The notes under the pieces were generated by a model that was not told where the DNA came from, did no database searches, and saw only the letters and a program-made list of their open reading frames with translations. From Formicarius rufipectus (lineage: Eukaryota > Chordata > Aves > Passeriformes > Formicariidae), in NCBI GenBank assembly GCA_013399695.1, contig VXAU01002082.1:62001-126000 (forward strand): a stretch of 64,000 nt of DNA, given 5' to 3'. Positions within the stretch are counted from its first letter, which is position 1. Every line of letters begins with the position of its first letter. The position numbers and the translations under genes are program-made. Positions 1-13,290 of the stretch are shown in pieces.

Positions 1-1558
1 GGCCAGCCCAAATAAGTTAGACAAGAAGCAGTTACTGAGGGCATTGACTGAGACATTCCCTCTGGGACGAATTTCCACAACTAAGGAGTCTCAAGCAAAA
101 ATATCTGCCTTGGAGATAAGTCTGAATGAGTCCAAAGATGGTGAGCACATTAGCCCCAGGTGACCAGAATGAACTGGCATGCAGTTCAGAAGTGGTATAA
201 AATAAAACCTCTAAGAACCCTTGGCTAGAATCTAGATCTTCCAGCTCAATGCTTGGCCTTGGCATTTAAAAACTTTGGTGCTTTTCTTTCCTGCTTCCAA
301 GAGATTCCTCTTGCTGCACTTGAAGACCTTGCTCCCACTGAAATCCATGGCAAAATTCTTACTGGCTTTAATTAGAGTGGGGTCAATATCACAACTTTCC
401 TGTCTCTGACACACAATTCAGATCTTTTTCCTCTTCTGTAAAACAGTACCTGCACTCATTAGTAACTTTACTTAAGGAAGGTACTTTCAGAGGAAAATAC
501 CTTGTTTCTGAGAGTAGCAGAATTGTTATTAAATCAACATTCTAGTTTCAAAAGGGTTTGGGGTTTCCCCCTTCTTTAAAGATTTGATTGCATGAATCCA
601 TATTTTGGGGGTTGGGAGTAGACAAGCTCTCAGGTGCCCTTATGCACACACAATTCTCTTTTCTTGAAACCCTTTCAGGTTCCTTTCCTCTAAGCTTGGT
701 CTAGCTTTGTGTATCACAGCATCATTATTATTCCTCATATATTATTATATTCATACTTCTTTTAAAGGCTAGGAATTTTTGCAAATACTTTGCTGGGTTT
801 TCTTGTTATGTTATTTCTGGTCAGTATCTCTGAAGTCACTTAGTCCTGGTGACAGATATTTAGGAACCTAACTCCATTTTCACACTGAATCCTCTTGAAA
901 TCAAATGTGAATTAGCTCTTTGCATCTTATTTGCAGATCAGGTCCTTATCTCAAATGTAAAGTTAGGCTCTTTCCCAACATACTTACTGGCATGCTTCAT
1001 GTTAGCTGTTTAAAAAATTACATGAGTCTGATGGGAAAAGAGTGTAAGGAATGACTTAGGAAGATATTGGAATAGTATCAGGCAAAGTAGGATTGCAATC
1101 CTCAAGAGAGGAACCAAACAGAAAGAAGAAAACAACATATAGTCAAGTGTCTTTTGTACTCTCCAAATAAAGCCTCTTTCAGCTAAGAAAAATACATCTG
1201 CTCCTGAGAGACATTCAAGAGTGAGGAAAAGCACGTCTCTGCAATTACTTCCTTACTCCAGGTATCATGCACGTGAAGAGTTGGGATGGGCAGGCAGGAC
1301 CAAGGGACAGTGAAGCCAACCCTCTACTCCCCAGCATGCTCCCTGGCTCTGGGGCTGTCAAAAGAAGGCATACCTGCTGCACCAGAATGAAGGTATCTTC
1401 CTCACTTGCACTCAGGTGGCCCTGAATGTCAGAACAGGTTTGCATTTTGGCTAACTACTAACTCCAGTACTCTGCATAGTTCCAGTTTCCCAGCTCTGTG
1501 CTATTCATTATTCTCAAGAAATTAAGCACATAGACATTAGAACACATATTTAGTATAA
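1..1558. other. Unique AT-rich DNA, no gene recognised
   Basis: Only short open frames of up to 77 codons are present. None has a recognisable domain, a codon pattern unlike its surroundings, or convincing splice sites. I see no interspersed repeat. The stretch ends at the target duplication of the solo LTR that follows. Confidence 0.6.
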
Positions 1559-1563
1559 TTTAG
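1559..1563. repeat. Left target-site duplication TTTAG
   Basis: The five bases TTTAG directly precede the LTR start TGTACTGG (plus-strand reading). The same five bases follow its end at 2327-2331. A 5-bp duplication is usual for ERVL-class integrations. Confidence 0.8.
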
Positions 1564-2326
1564 TGTACTGGTTTAAAGGTAAACTGGCAGGAGAAATAAA
1601 TCGAACTCAGAATGAGATTGCAAGTCAGAATAACAATTTAATAAAAAGATCACAATAAATACGCTGATACAGAAGGAAAACCTGTTTGACCCACAAAAAC
1701 AGATGTGCAGCCCAGCATAGTGGGGCAAAAGCAGAATGGAGCTCACCAATCCCTGTGCTGAGCACCACATGGCCCCTTCAGTACAAAGTAAAAAGAAAGA
1801 AGGAACCTGATGGTGAAGGCGATGGTCGCAGTCTGATCAGGAGTAGTATTCACAGTCCTGTTGGGGCTCTGGTCTTCCTCTGGATCCAACAAGTGGTCCC
1901 ACGAACCCCAAAACCCCAAGCATATATATGCTTAGGCTCAGATGGGAATACCCAGTACCTTCCACAGGGTGGGGAGTTTCACAATGGGTTATTTATTCTG
2001 TGAGGTGAATCTTGGCATATTTTTGGAATCCCTGATGGCCCATTAGCAGATACGAGTCCTCAGGTGGGTGTGAAGGTACTAATGGCTCTATGGAGGGGAG
2101 TTATCACACCTGAATCACTGATGTGAAGACAGGAATTCTTTTTTATCTCACGGAAGTTCCTCAACATCCAGTTTATAGGCTGAGGGGGTCGGGTGTGCCC
2201 TGGGCAGCTGCTGCAAATGATCCATTGTGAGCAGTTCATGAGAAAATGACATAGAGGATTTAGGATACACAGTCCTGCCCACACCCACACAGTGACAAAC
2301 TGCTCCTGGCTACTGCAACCAGGACA
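1564..2326 (-). mobile_element. Solo LTR of an ERVL-like endogenous retrovirus
   Basis: Seen: a 763-bp unit starting TGTACTGG and ending CCAGGACA on the plus strand. These ends are imperfect inverted repeats with the canonical TG...CA, and both sides carry the 5-bp duplication TTTAG. Read on the minus strand it opens TGTCCTGGTTGCAG, like many avian ERVL LTRs. Near its end it carries an AT-rich stretch with ATTAAA (about 1640-1655), followed by a pyrimidine-rich tail ending in AAACCAGTACA. That layout suits a U3-R-U5 unit with its polyadenylation region near 1640. A TATA-rich palindrome at 1918-1933 is a possible core promoter. No internal retroviral sequence flanks it, so it is a solo LTR left by recombination between two LTRs. 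The ERVL class is inferred from the duplication length and remembered sequence resemblance; no database search was run. The 105-codon plus-strand frame inside it (1686-2003) is not considered a gene. Confidence 0.85.
1918..1933 (-). promoter_or_regulatory. TATA-rich perfect palindrome in the LTR
   Basis: AAGCATATATATGCTT is its own reverse complement. It lies mid-LTR, about 280 bp upstream (in the LTR's own orientation) of the ATTAAA stretch. It could be the retroviral TATA element. A perfect 16-bp palindrome is expected about once by chance in 64 kb, so the functional reading is only an inference. Confidence 0.35.
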
Positions 2327-2331
2327 TTTAG
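2327..2331. repeat. Right target-site duplication TTTAG
   Basis: This copy matches the five bases at 1559-1563. Together they fix both edges of the solo LTR to the base. Confidence 0.8.
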
Positions 2332-4196
2332 TAATTATTGTGTGAGATTCACAGAAAAGCCTGACTTAGAGTACTATCCATAAAGAGAAAGTCTAGATAT
2401 CCTTGGTGAGCAAATGTCCACTCTGTTGCCTTGTGAGACTTGTGCCCACCTTTCAGCCTCATCTCTGCACTCAGTCATTTTCATAAAACATGTATTTATC
2501 CTGTTACTTTTCTTCATAATCAGTTCCAATAGCTGTGTTATTTCTACACAGTGGTGGCTGCTTCTGGAATATGGTGCAATTGTACACGAGCCAGGCTGGC
2601 AGAATTAATCCCTGAGGGAAGGGAACAAAAGCAAAGGATGTGGGCTCTGACTCATAACAGGGAGGCAAAGAGACAGAGACAGAGTCTGGCCCTTCTGCAT
2701 TTAGTTTCAGGACAGCCATGTAACTGCATGCCACTACTGAGAAATGGGATTTCATGTGTCCAGCCTTCTCCATGTGGCTTCTTTCATCATCGACATTTGT
2801 AAGACCTTTGAACTAGGTTAATAGGAAAATCAGCAATATACACTCGCCTCAGTGGATGCTCTGACATGAGTTGTGGCATTACTCCTGTAAGGGGCACAGG
2901 GCCTGTTCACAAAAGTTATGAGATGGGCTTATTTTCTGCCCAACTCACTAAAGAGCACATATCAGAGAGACATTAAAGTTGCTCCAGCCCTTTCTCCAGG
3001 AGCATCACAGGCGCCTCTGTAACACCCATTAAGGCTATTGACTGCTGCTGTGTGCAGATCGTTATGTGAGATTTGCAAAAATAAAGAAGGTTTCTCACTT
3101 CTTCCCCCATTCAGGCAACCACAAGACTGGAAACCAGCCAAGCAGAGCTGTCTGGGGAACAAGGGGGCTGCTCCTACCACTTCAGTCTTAAGCGACAGTA
3201 CTCATGTGAACAAATTAAAAAGTAATAAGTTCAACGATTTTGACACAATGTATGGATTCAAAAGTAATTAACAAAGATAATTAACTTGAAAAGGGAAACC
3301 AGATGATTTGTAAGGAAAAAGTGGAGAAGAGATTCAATGTCATTTATCCAACGAATTCTTTTAACTAGATAAGCTTATGCATCTGTAACCAAGATACTGT
3401 ACCAACATCAAGTGCATCTGCTTATTTTCTGTCCTGTCTACATGGTTTTAGATCATGTTTCTACCTCCATGACTTTAGGAAAGCACCTGAGAATTTCCCA
3501 AAAATCAATTATTTGTTGAACAAATATTAACTGGAGCTGTAGTTGAAGTAACTGATTCATAGACTCATTAAAGAAATCATATAGCATTGTGATTGTTGGT
3601 CCAGTCACTATCTTAACTTTACACTATTGCCGTGGCTGGTAAGATTTAGTATCTGAAATATTTGCTTGGGCAGAGGATTTGCCTTCCTTTCATACTACTT
3701 TTATATGTTTAATGGTTGTACAGATGAATCCCTGCTCGGGACCAGCATTCATCTAGGTTTGCATTTATATCCCACTCTAAGGTTCTAAGATAGAATTGTC
3801 CTATATGGCTTTTTCTTTTACCATGAAAGAAGTCTTCTCAAGTTCCTCCCAGAAGTTCTACTAGTTTCCTCATTGAGTTCTATGAATATCTAGCACCAAA
3901 ATCATTATAAAAAAAAACTAAATATCTTTTTCTAACAACATCCTGTCTGTATCTACATCCAACAGTTTCTGACAAAGTAAATGCCTGAGATTATGAAATT
4001 TTGTGCAACCGATCTGCTAGCTTCCCCAGCACCCTTATTTCCTTGATTTCTATTTCCCACAAAACATTTTTCAGATTTGGCATGTCTCTGTCTCTCCTCC
4101 ACTCTAGTGTTCTGTTATCTGCAGCCACTGTGGAAGTTTCAAAAGGTAACAGTAAGACATAACAGAAAATCAGTATTTTCATGTTTTTATCTCCAT
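2332..4196. other. Unique DNA, no gene recognised
   Basis: Open frames reach at most 89 codons and overlap on opposite strands around 2500-2800 and 2960-3270. None shows a known motif. No interspersed repeat was recognised. Confidence 0.6.
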
Positions 4197-4200
4197 TTAA

Positions 4201-4358
4201 TTTTGTTTCTTTGTTTGTTTGGGTTTTTTTGATTGGTTGGTGGGTTTTTTGGGGTTTTCGTTTGTTTTGTTTTGGGGTTTTGGTTTGGTTTTTTGTTTGT
4301 TTTGTTTTGGGTTTTGTTTGTTTGTTTGTTAGTTTGTTTGTTTTAGTATTGTTATTTT
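4201..4358 (+). repeat. G/T-only low-complexity island 1
   Basis: About 160 bp made almost entirely of G and T on the plus strand: runs of GTTTT, GTTTG, GGGTTTT and GGGGTTTT. It forces a long Lys/Thr/Asn/Gln-rich open frame on the minus strand (3991-4476) and a Phe/Val/Trp-rich one on the plus strand. Both are compositional artefacts. Several runs of three to four G separated by T tracts make a loose G-quadruplex conceivable. It resembles five other islands in this window. Confidence 0.85.
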
Positions 4359-7300
4359 GGTAAAAAGTAGCTTTTTGGAAATTTCTGCCCCAGTGGTTTT
4401 GAGGGGGCTTTTTGACAAAGTTGCCATCCGGTGTATGGATGCTGCATAGAATGATAATGGCTGCAGAAATATTCATAAAACCTATACTGAAATTAATGGG
4501 ACTTGTGGAGGAGGCAAAATATGATGACTTCCTCTTCTTCAGATATGATCATTAGAGCATTTCACATGTTTTATAGTGAGTAGCCAATAAGAGTGACAAT
4601 AAGAGATAGAAAATGAAGCAATTGCCAGGTATTTTTCATCCTAGTTAAGAAGCCCCCTTCTCTGTCTCAAAGTGAAGCTTATGCTGAGGACAGCATGCAT
4701 TCTATTTTTTTCTGGAAATACATTTCTAGTGTTCTTTAAGGAGGAAAGAAAATTACAAGCAATTCAGTTTTCCCATTTTTAATACTTAAATTCTTTTCAA
4801 GGCTACTGCTACTCTGGCATCAAATGAGCAATTGCATAACATGACTCCAGTCCAGTGAATGTACAGAAGAGCAAAACCATTTGGCTTTGAACCTTCTGTC
4901 ACTATTTGGTGTAGTGACATTACACTGAGTAACATTTAAGGTACTGAAAAATGGCCTGTGTGATAATTCAAGATTTGAATCAACATGCTATGTGTTAGGT
5001 GAAACTGCAGCTATTTCATGGTGCGTTGCAAGACTGTTTTACATATAAAATAATGATATCTATGCAAAACCTAAATCCCATGACAAACTTCCTGACTCAC
5101 TAATTTTTACACTGTTTCCTGTTAAGAAATGTTTCTTCTATGCATGTCAACAATGCTTTCAGTTATTATGTTCAGTTTGCTTTTATAGGTTTTAAAACTA
5201 GATTTCTTTTGGCCCCCCTCCGTCTTCTTACTTTTTTCATTTATTGTCATGGTACTTACCATTATTAATTAAGTTTGTCAATGGTATCAGGCATATGCTT
5301 TACTGTTCATTGGTCCAATTTGTCATTAGTCAGATAGTATGTTAATAAAATTACATGTTAATAAGAATGTCACAGTCTAGTTGAAGTGCCTTTTATTCCT
5401 GGTTGCTGTGACCTCTTGGAAAATGCTGGATGAGGTGCTCCAGTATATCTATCTACTACTGTTCCCAGTGTCTCTATAGGACTATAGAGGAACCTAGCTT
5501 TGGATATGCTTAATCTAGGTATAAGCCTTTTTCTTTCTTCACTTTTTTCCTCAGTCACCGCAGCAAAAAGGTCCCTGTCTGGTTCTTGACAAGACTATAG
5601 CTTCCTATGGCTAACTTTTGTCACCCAATTGAAAAACTACTTTTTTTNACTAGCACAGATCTTCTCCAGACAGTTGGATTATTTAAATTTCCAGTTTTGG
5701 TGAGATAGAAAATTTTGAGAGAAGTATATTACAACCCATTGGCTGCAACAAATAACGTGGTATTACAAATACTGCTGGCCGCCTACAAACAGAAAGTGCA
5801 GATAATGGAAATTTCACCAAAATACCCCTCTGAAACACTAAGGAAGACAAAGTCCTTTCATCTTCCTAGACCTTGTGTGTGAATCTCTCATGTGTAGATT
5901 TGGGGTGTTTGTGATGTTTTTCTTTTACTTATGCCATTGTAGAGTGCAAGAATGACAGTACTTCGTGGCTGTCATCAAGTAAAGGAATATTGGAGCTTTT
6001 CACTCATGCAGGTGCCTCGATAGTAAATGCTTCCTTTCTGTTTGTGTTTTTAAAGGCTTTAGTGGCTGAAATTTGACAGATCCAGAATTTTGTGCAAGGG
6101 TCACAATGGCCAGTTACTAAAAACAGGCCCAAGATACAGAGAGGTTAACACTCATTTTACTTTACCAGAAAGACAAAACTTAGAAAATATAATTGTATAA
6201 ATGTATGTTTTACTTATTGTACAAAGCAGTCATTGTAAAAGATATGTGAGGTATGAACAACTGAAAAATTATTATTACAGAAGTAACAGCATGCTAACTA
6301 AAGAAATACAGATTACCATCCTCACAACCAAACACAAAATTTTCCCCTTATTCAAACAACATTGAGATTGCAGTTAAGAGTACACTAGGTATTCTGTCTT
6401 CCTGCTACCACAGTTCACCTTAGTCAGTAGTCTGTCTTAGCTCAAATTAATTGTAGTAGTTGGTGATGGTATGGAGAATGAATTTGTTAAATTCTCCACT
6501 GCCTCTGAGTAAGTTTGTCTACAAGGTTTTAATGTGTATTCATTTTACAAAATCAGTTTGGGACTTGAATACTCAGATGTAGCTGATCTGACACAAATGA
6601 ATCTTATACAAGATCGCTCTTTCATTTTTCACACATTAACTTAAAGTAAGCAGCAGGAAAATGTCAAATAAAATAAAGAAGGCAAAACAAGGTACTTAAG
6701 TTAGATTTTTTCAACTTGATGCATGACTGGTGCTCTATAAATTCCTGTTTGTGAATAAGATTTATGTATGTCTCTCAGGTGTCATTTTTAAAAGATACAC
6801 TCGGTCTTAAACCATTTGTATTTGTCTTTCATTAAGAAAATGAAACACCATGAGTCACCTATTGAGAAGAGACCCACAGAACCGCTACTGTGAAAGCCCA
6901 GGATTGTTGAAAATAGGGACTGTGCATGTGAAAAAGCACAATTGTAAACTGTGGAAAAATGTTTCTTACTTCCTCTCCCAATACGAAATACAGATATTTG
7001 TTGCTAAACTCTTATCTCATTGTTCAAATTATTGTTATAATCCTAACTTATTGTTTATTTATTTGTAGAGTTCTGCAGCCTACTCGGTACTTTGCATGTG
7101 AGTGAAGAGCACCTTATCTCCCCTAGACAATATTCTTTTTACTTCTCTGTCACTATTGTCCATAAGTCATAGTCCCTAGATTCTGTATGCCATTAGGTAA
7201 TATTTCAAATATCATAAACATGGAATTAAGATTTCAGTCAGGAAGATGAAAAAGATGAAGTATGGTTTAATCTGAAACTATTTCTTTGCAGATAAGTACT

Positions 7301-8108
7301 TCAGTAATTAACATTTGGAGGAGAGAACAAAGATTTCAGTAACTAGACTCTAATGTTTAATCACTTGTTATAAACAAAATGCATTGTTTAAACTGAATCT
7401 TAAAAAGTGTTAGTGTGGTGGGTGGAGTGGATACTTGCCCACCTCAACTGATTAAGAAATCAAACTTAGCTATGGATGCAGGTCCCTACAGCAAAATAAA
7501 TAAATCAACAAAGAAAGCTGAGGGAACAGTGATTCTGCTGCCCAAAACACTGCTAAGAAGCATGGTGTGTCTCCAAATTATACGTAATTTGTAGACTGCT
7601 GCAATTCTCTTCTGATCAGTCCTAAATGGTACTCGCCATCTAAATTACACCTTGCTAATAGCAACCTAGCTACTAGCATGTTTTTCAGTCCTGGTAGAGA
7701 CCCTTACCTGGAACTCACAGCACAGACACAGTTCAGCCTGAGGACAGAAAGAAACACAATTCAGCAAATTCTTTTTACCTCTACAAAGAAGTACTGAAAC
7801 AGGGGTGCATACCTGTTCAGCAGAATTGCTACTCTAACCTATTTGTTAGGATCTCTAGGATCTAACCCTCATTTTTTTCCCCTCTATTAGAGAGTTAGAG
7901 TGTTTTTCTATTTTGGTTTTGTTTTCTTTGGATTCTCAACACAGTTTGTGATGTTTAAGTTATAATCAGTTATTTTTGAGTAACATATTTTAAAGATATC
8001 ATAGTTGTAACCCATAGCATTAATACTGGAATCTACATGCACAGGAAGTTACTATTGTGAATATATTTCTGTCAATTTCTAGGCTACTTTGAAAACACAC
8101 TAGAAAAG
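4359..8108. other. AT-rich unique DNA, no gene recognised
   Basis: No frame longer than 72 codons. A single ambiguous base sits at 5648 beside a T run. No interspersed repeat recognised. Confidence 0.55.
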
Positions 8109-8128
8109 AAAAAAAAAAAAAAAAAAAA
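8109..8128 (+). repeat. Poly(A) tract, 20 A
   Basis: Twenty consecutive A after TAGAAAAG. There is no AATAAA just upstream and no recognisable retroposed sequence before it, so it is listed as a simple homopolymer. Confidence 0.8.
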
Positions 8129-11100
8129 GCCTACAATAATATGTCCTAGGAAACAAAGAAATAAATAAAAAAATCAGCTGTTTTCTGAAAGTGATATCTG
8201 GAAAAACAAAAGCCATATTAAAGTGAAACCACAGAAGCTTATTTTCTAATTTAAGACTCTGTGTCTTCTACAGTCCAGATACATCACTTGCAGAGGATGA
8301 GAAGAGGATTGCACCCTAACATTTTGGATATAATGAGCTCAATTTACACCACAGCTCCCATGAAGACCTGTCCTGTGGCTGGGTGGTAAAGAGACACCTG
8401 TGCAATCTTTCCACCTGCTGAGCCACTCTAACCTTATTCTACTTGAGACAGCCTCCAACCAAAGTAGAACAAGTCCCATCCTAAAAGCTGAGGAGATGCA
8501 CTGCTCTCTAATCCCTGCTAGAAAAAATTCCCATCTCCTTGACTTGCAGTAGCCTCATGGGAATAGTCAAGGACAGATGAGCAACCACAATAAATGTACC
8601 CAAACTATGCTTCTTTGTTTTGGAGACTCTGCAGATATGTGGAGACTCTACAGGTCAATACAAGCAGACAAGTTGAGTCTTTTCCCTACTGAAAAGTCGC
8701 AAGAAACTTCAAGGATATAATAGCAGGTGTTCTTCACAAGTGATCCCTTGGAATGGCTTCTTATTGTATGGCAGAACAGATGCAATCTCACATATTTATT
8801 AGGTAGAGAGATTTTCTATATCCTAAAAAAATTTTTTTGTGGTCACTTAAAATGAAATATTTGCCTGTTGTACAAGAATGTTTTTCACTAGTAGACTTAA
8901 GGAGTCAAATGGAAACATCTTTTGAAACCCGATTAGTTCCAGTGAATTACTGTCTGCTGTCTCATCATGCATCATACTTGAATATGTCAGTCAATCTTGT
9001 GCAGTACAAGGTAATATTCATGCACAGAAACAATATTTTAAAATAAGTAAATATAGTCCACAAAAAAGTGCTTATTATAATTAAAAATTAAGCTAAGGCA
9101 ATATATTATTAGTGTGGTTCTACTTATCAAAAGAGCATTACTCTATTTTAAAGAGATAGATAGGAAGTAAGTTTTGTCAAATATTTATGTCATATATCTA
9201 AAGGAGGAAAACCTAATACTTTTTAACATATCTGTTTTCTTTTCACTAGTCCTTTAAAAATAGTAACCACAGAATTTGTCGTCTGTCTAGATGCAGAAGA
9301 TTTATTAGAAAATATACATGTGTGAAGAGGTTTCTATTACTGTATTCACTACTGCATTTGTTTTTTTAAGTAAGTCAGCTGTTTTGCAGGTCACATCTCC
9401 GGAAAGGTAAAAAGCATTGTCCATAGTTTCTCTGTTTTCAATAGTAATTGCAGTTTTTGTAGGGTGGGTGAACAGGAACTTTGCAAGGCTCCCCACGGCT
9501 CAGCTCACAATCATGCACAGTGCCATAGTTCAGAGCAGTTTTTTCAGTCTACCTGTGAAGTCTGCTTCAAGATGCTGGTCTTGAAGGGTAGTGGTAGACA
9601 TGCTAAAGAGATTAATTTTCTTTTAAGAAAGACAGTAGTTCACCACACAGTGATATAACATAGGCTAGCCAAACCATCTCCATTATATACATTACTTTTA
9701 AGTTATATCCTTTCAATCAATGAGTATGTACAGATATTATACTAATCACCCTTCAATTATGTGTAGCAGCATTTCTAAAAATTGTTTTGGTAAAGGCTTG
9801 CTCTGTCCCTAGCCATCTACACCATGAGGAAAGAAATCATAAATCCTTTTACTGACTTTTATAGGGATTGAATTCAAATTGATGGTGTATTTGCAGCTAA
9901 ATTGATGTCATAGGATAGAAATATTCTGCTGCAGTACTTTGCAGTTGTTATGTTCATACATGTCAAAACCATTTTAAGACAGGTCCCCTTGACCAGATGC
10001 CATGAATCCCTTTTTGCCAGGTGTCTATGTCATCTATTCTCAAAAGTGAAACTTGTTTTAGAGCAAAATTATTTCTAGAAGTTTTATTGGCATAATAAAG
10101 GAAGTTTATCACATAATTCTATAATTCATCATATGCACAGCACTGTTTGATGAATATATATTTTCTTGCCAAATACTTGTATACTTGCCAAAGTTTCACA
10201 GTTAATTAGATATTTGGCTTTATTCATTGGCTTCAATAAAGTTACCCCAAAGATTAAATTGGTCCAATGTTTATGAAATGCTAAATAAAGACTTAAGCAA
10301 AATGTTTCCCAGTTAGGAAGGATGTGTATTTCTTGTGTGCTAGGTTCTACTATTAATTAGACAGAATGTATCAAATTTGCTTTTTTATTATGAACCTAAT
10401 TCCGTTTAGAATGAGGGCTTGAGAAACATTCCTTGATTTTTTGTGATCTATGTCCATTATATTTTCATTTTCCAAACCAGAATGCATCTCTTTTTAATTA
10501 TATTTATTTTTTCTTCTAATTCCTCGTTATGTAAACCTAATTTAAAAATCAATTTAAAATAGTAAAGTGTTTGGAAAACTTAAGAGGTAAAGATTTGAAA
10601 CCGAGTTACTTGAACTGGCTGTTTTTCAAGAAAAGCTGAGTTAGAAGACCAGATTCTGTTTCCAGAGTGGGCATAATGTTATTTGAGCAGAGATTTGGAA
10701 TAAGGAAATAAAGTGGCAAAGGGCAGGACAAGTAAAATTAAAATTCTTTGTATAACAATCATTGTTTGCTTTAAAGGCAAAAGATATTCTTTTGAACTGA
10801 TTATTGTGGTAAGTGTTAAGCCAAAACCAAAATTATAAGACTGGAAAGAAACTAAAGGCTTTGAGTCCCTGATGATTTTTTTTTTAATTCTTGTGGATAG
10901 TTTGATGACCTGTCTTCATCCTTAAAAATAAACTATAGAGGTTTTAAGACATGTGTTGAATCTTGGTTTATTTAATTCAGAATAGCCAGAAAGAAATTGA
11001 CTCAGTCGGTATTACACAATATATGAACAGTTAAAGTGAAATGTGGCAAGCATAACACATCTAGCTGCTTATGCTGGAGACGTAGAGATGTTTACATACT

Positions 11101-12839
11101 TCTACAAAAGAAGTTTTTGTGTATATGACATTTTTTCAGCAACTCAGGTGGGAATATGCTATATGTTGCCTGGAGCTCATACATCACAAAGATGTCTCCT
11201 GTAAAGGAAAGATGGTCACAATAAATCAAATCTTCTCTGTGTAGTTGTTTGGTGGTGGCTGGTTGGTTGTTTTTCCCTTGTCCCTTGATGCCTTTTCACT
11301 TTAATCACAAGGCTGAAATAAAAAGCAAAAATTTTCTTCATTTCAACAGTGTCAAACTGCCATGTTGCTGTCAGCAGCTTTGGGGGCAGTGCAGAGCAAG
11401 TCATGCTTTTTAAGATAGAGATGACTAAGAAACATAGGTTATCTTTTTTTTTTCTTTTTTTTTTTTTTAAGTTAAATGATATTTACCTAACCTGTTCTAC
11501 TGCCCACTCATTTTACTCTTCATTTGTACAATGGTTGTCCTTCCTTTTATCCTTTCTATATCTTTCCAGGCTGGCTGAAAATATTCTCTGATACCTTTAG
11601 TTGACTGGAGCTTGGGGATTTTTGAGATTGTATCAGAAAACAAACCCTAAAAGGAAGGTCTACATATAACTCCTGTGAGTAGACAGGTGGAAGTGAGGAC
11701 TTTGTGGTCAAGATGAGTTTTGAGTCCAACACATCTTCTAGAAATACTGCTCAACCTAGTTGAAGTTGTCATATCCAAAGCTTGTGAGGCTCCACGTGTG
11801 CTCCTGTGGTCCCCATCCATCTCTGTGTAGCCACACAATCATGCAGCTGAACCAGTTCCTCAATCTGGCTCTCCACACAGCTGCACAAACAGCTGCAGGG
11901 CAACAGGGAAGGCAGTGGTGCAGGTCAGCGTGGGATGGTGGTGAGGGTCATCAGCAGAAACACATATGCGTATGTGGGAGTTAAGGTGTTTGATGCAACA
12001 ACATGCAGTTACACATAACTTTGCTAAAGCCATATGTTTAATCCTATCTGAGCTCTTGGGCCTTATCAGCTTGCATCTGACAGATCTTGGCTCCTTTAGT
12101 GTTGTTCCTTAAGTACAGCTACTATTGACCAAAAGATTTCCTCCACTTTCTTGGAGATACAGGTAATGTTGGCAATACAGAATGGAAACAGAAGGCCCTT
12201 TATGTGAAGCACTAAGAGGTTGGCCCATGAGGGTTTTCCTGACTAGCAGGAGAAACATAGTGAAAGAGAGGTTATGAACACTAATTTTTGTCTGTTATTC
12301 ACAGTATGTCTATAAACTTTACATTCACTGAACTACCACTTTGAAGGGACAGCTCTGCTTTTTAGTCCAGTGTGTACTAATCCTCGTCCCCTTACTTTTC
12401 CATCGGATTTTTTTGTGCACCTCATCACTGCACAACATTAGCTCTTTAACCCACCACATCTACTGTTTAAGAAGTCTATTTTAAAATTTTAAGAAAGACT
12501 GCAGTTTTTCAGTGAGGCAGTGGCTTTATGGAGCCTTGGATTATGCAAAGTGTATAACCTCAGTCATGCACCAAGGCAGAGATTCTTCATCGTTCATCAT
12601 GTATGTCTCAAGGAAGATTGTTCCCCTCTCTACCCTGCAGAGCAGGTAAAGGTGCAAGCAACCTGTGCTGGTGGATTTGCCCCTTAAAGCATTTAACTCC
12701 TCTGTGATTGACAGTGATAGCACACATACTTTGAGAGCTCTAATGTTGATGATTAAACCTTAATAAAAGCAAATAAGGTGGTGTCTGTGTGTACCCCAGT
12801 CAGCCAAGCAGATATCTACCTGGCATCTTGTATATTAAT
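8129..12839. other. AT-rich unique DNA, no gene recognised
   Basis: Short open frames only (up to 80 codons). A long T-rich run with one C lies near 11444-11469. No repeat family was recognised in this stretch. Confidence 0.5.
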
Positions 12840-13060
12840 CTGGGTGTTTACACTGTAGAACATGATGAATGGGTTGCTATAGCAACCTACATTTCTTCCA
12901 TTTTTTTTAACTGCTAATTATCCTAACCATCATCACCAGCTACTAAATCTGAATTCCTAATGAACGTGTGTGGAAGGCAGTTTCTTGATATATCTCTCAT
13001 ACTACATCAGCTGAATGACATAATTAGAGATTAGTGGATATTGATTATTTGGGGTTTATT
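12840..13060. promoter_or_regulatory. Candidate conserved noncoding element around an RFX-like site
   Basis: Non-repetitive sequence holding a 16-bp palindromic RFX-type motif (12872-12887) and AT-rich homeodomain-type cores: CTAATTAT near 12914 and ATAATTAG near 13020. No open frame explains it. The enhancer reading is an inference from motif content alone; conservation across birds would be needed to support it. Confidence 0.25.
12872..12887. promoter_or_regulatory. Palindromic RFX/X-box-like site
   Basis: GGTTGCTATAGCAACC is a perfect palindrome. RFX proteins are known to bind inverted half-sites of the form GTTGCCATGGCAAC. Here both half-sites (GTTGC and GCAAC) are intact and the centre is TATA rather than CATG. 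In a noncoding stretch this could be an RFX-dependent enhancer site. A chance occurrence cannot be excluded from one site. Confidence 0.4.
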
Positions 13061-13290
13061 GGAGCCTGTCATTGTGATACACATGTGCCTGTGCACCCAG
13101 AGGATGTGCCTGATTGTGCTTGGCTCATTCTGCCAATCTTCTCCAATTGTTGATGAAATTGTGCTAGGAGGGCACTCAATGCCCTGCACCCACAGGCTTC
13201 AAGCCTTCGCCAGCTTAGGACTGGGGGCTCTGATTTCAGCTCTCCTCACTGGCATTGTCACAGCAACTTCATAGGTGTTAGTTTCCTGTC

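Noticed and set aside
3991..4476. 161-codon minus frame, rich in Lys, Thr, Asn and Gln
   Set aside because: Its length comes from G/T island 1, which contains almost no stop codons on the complementary strand; the remainder shows no domain.
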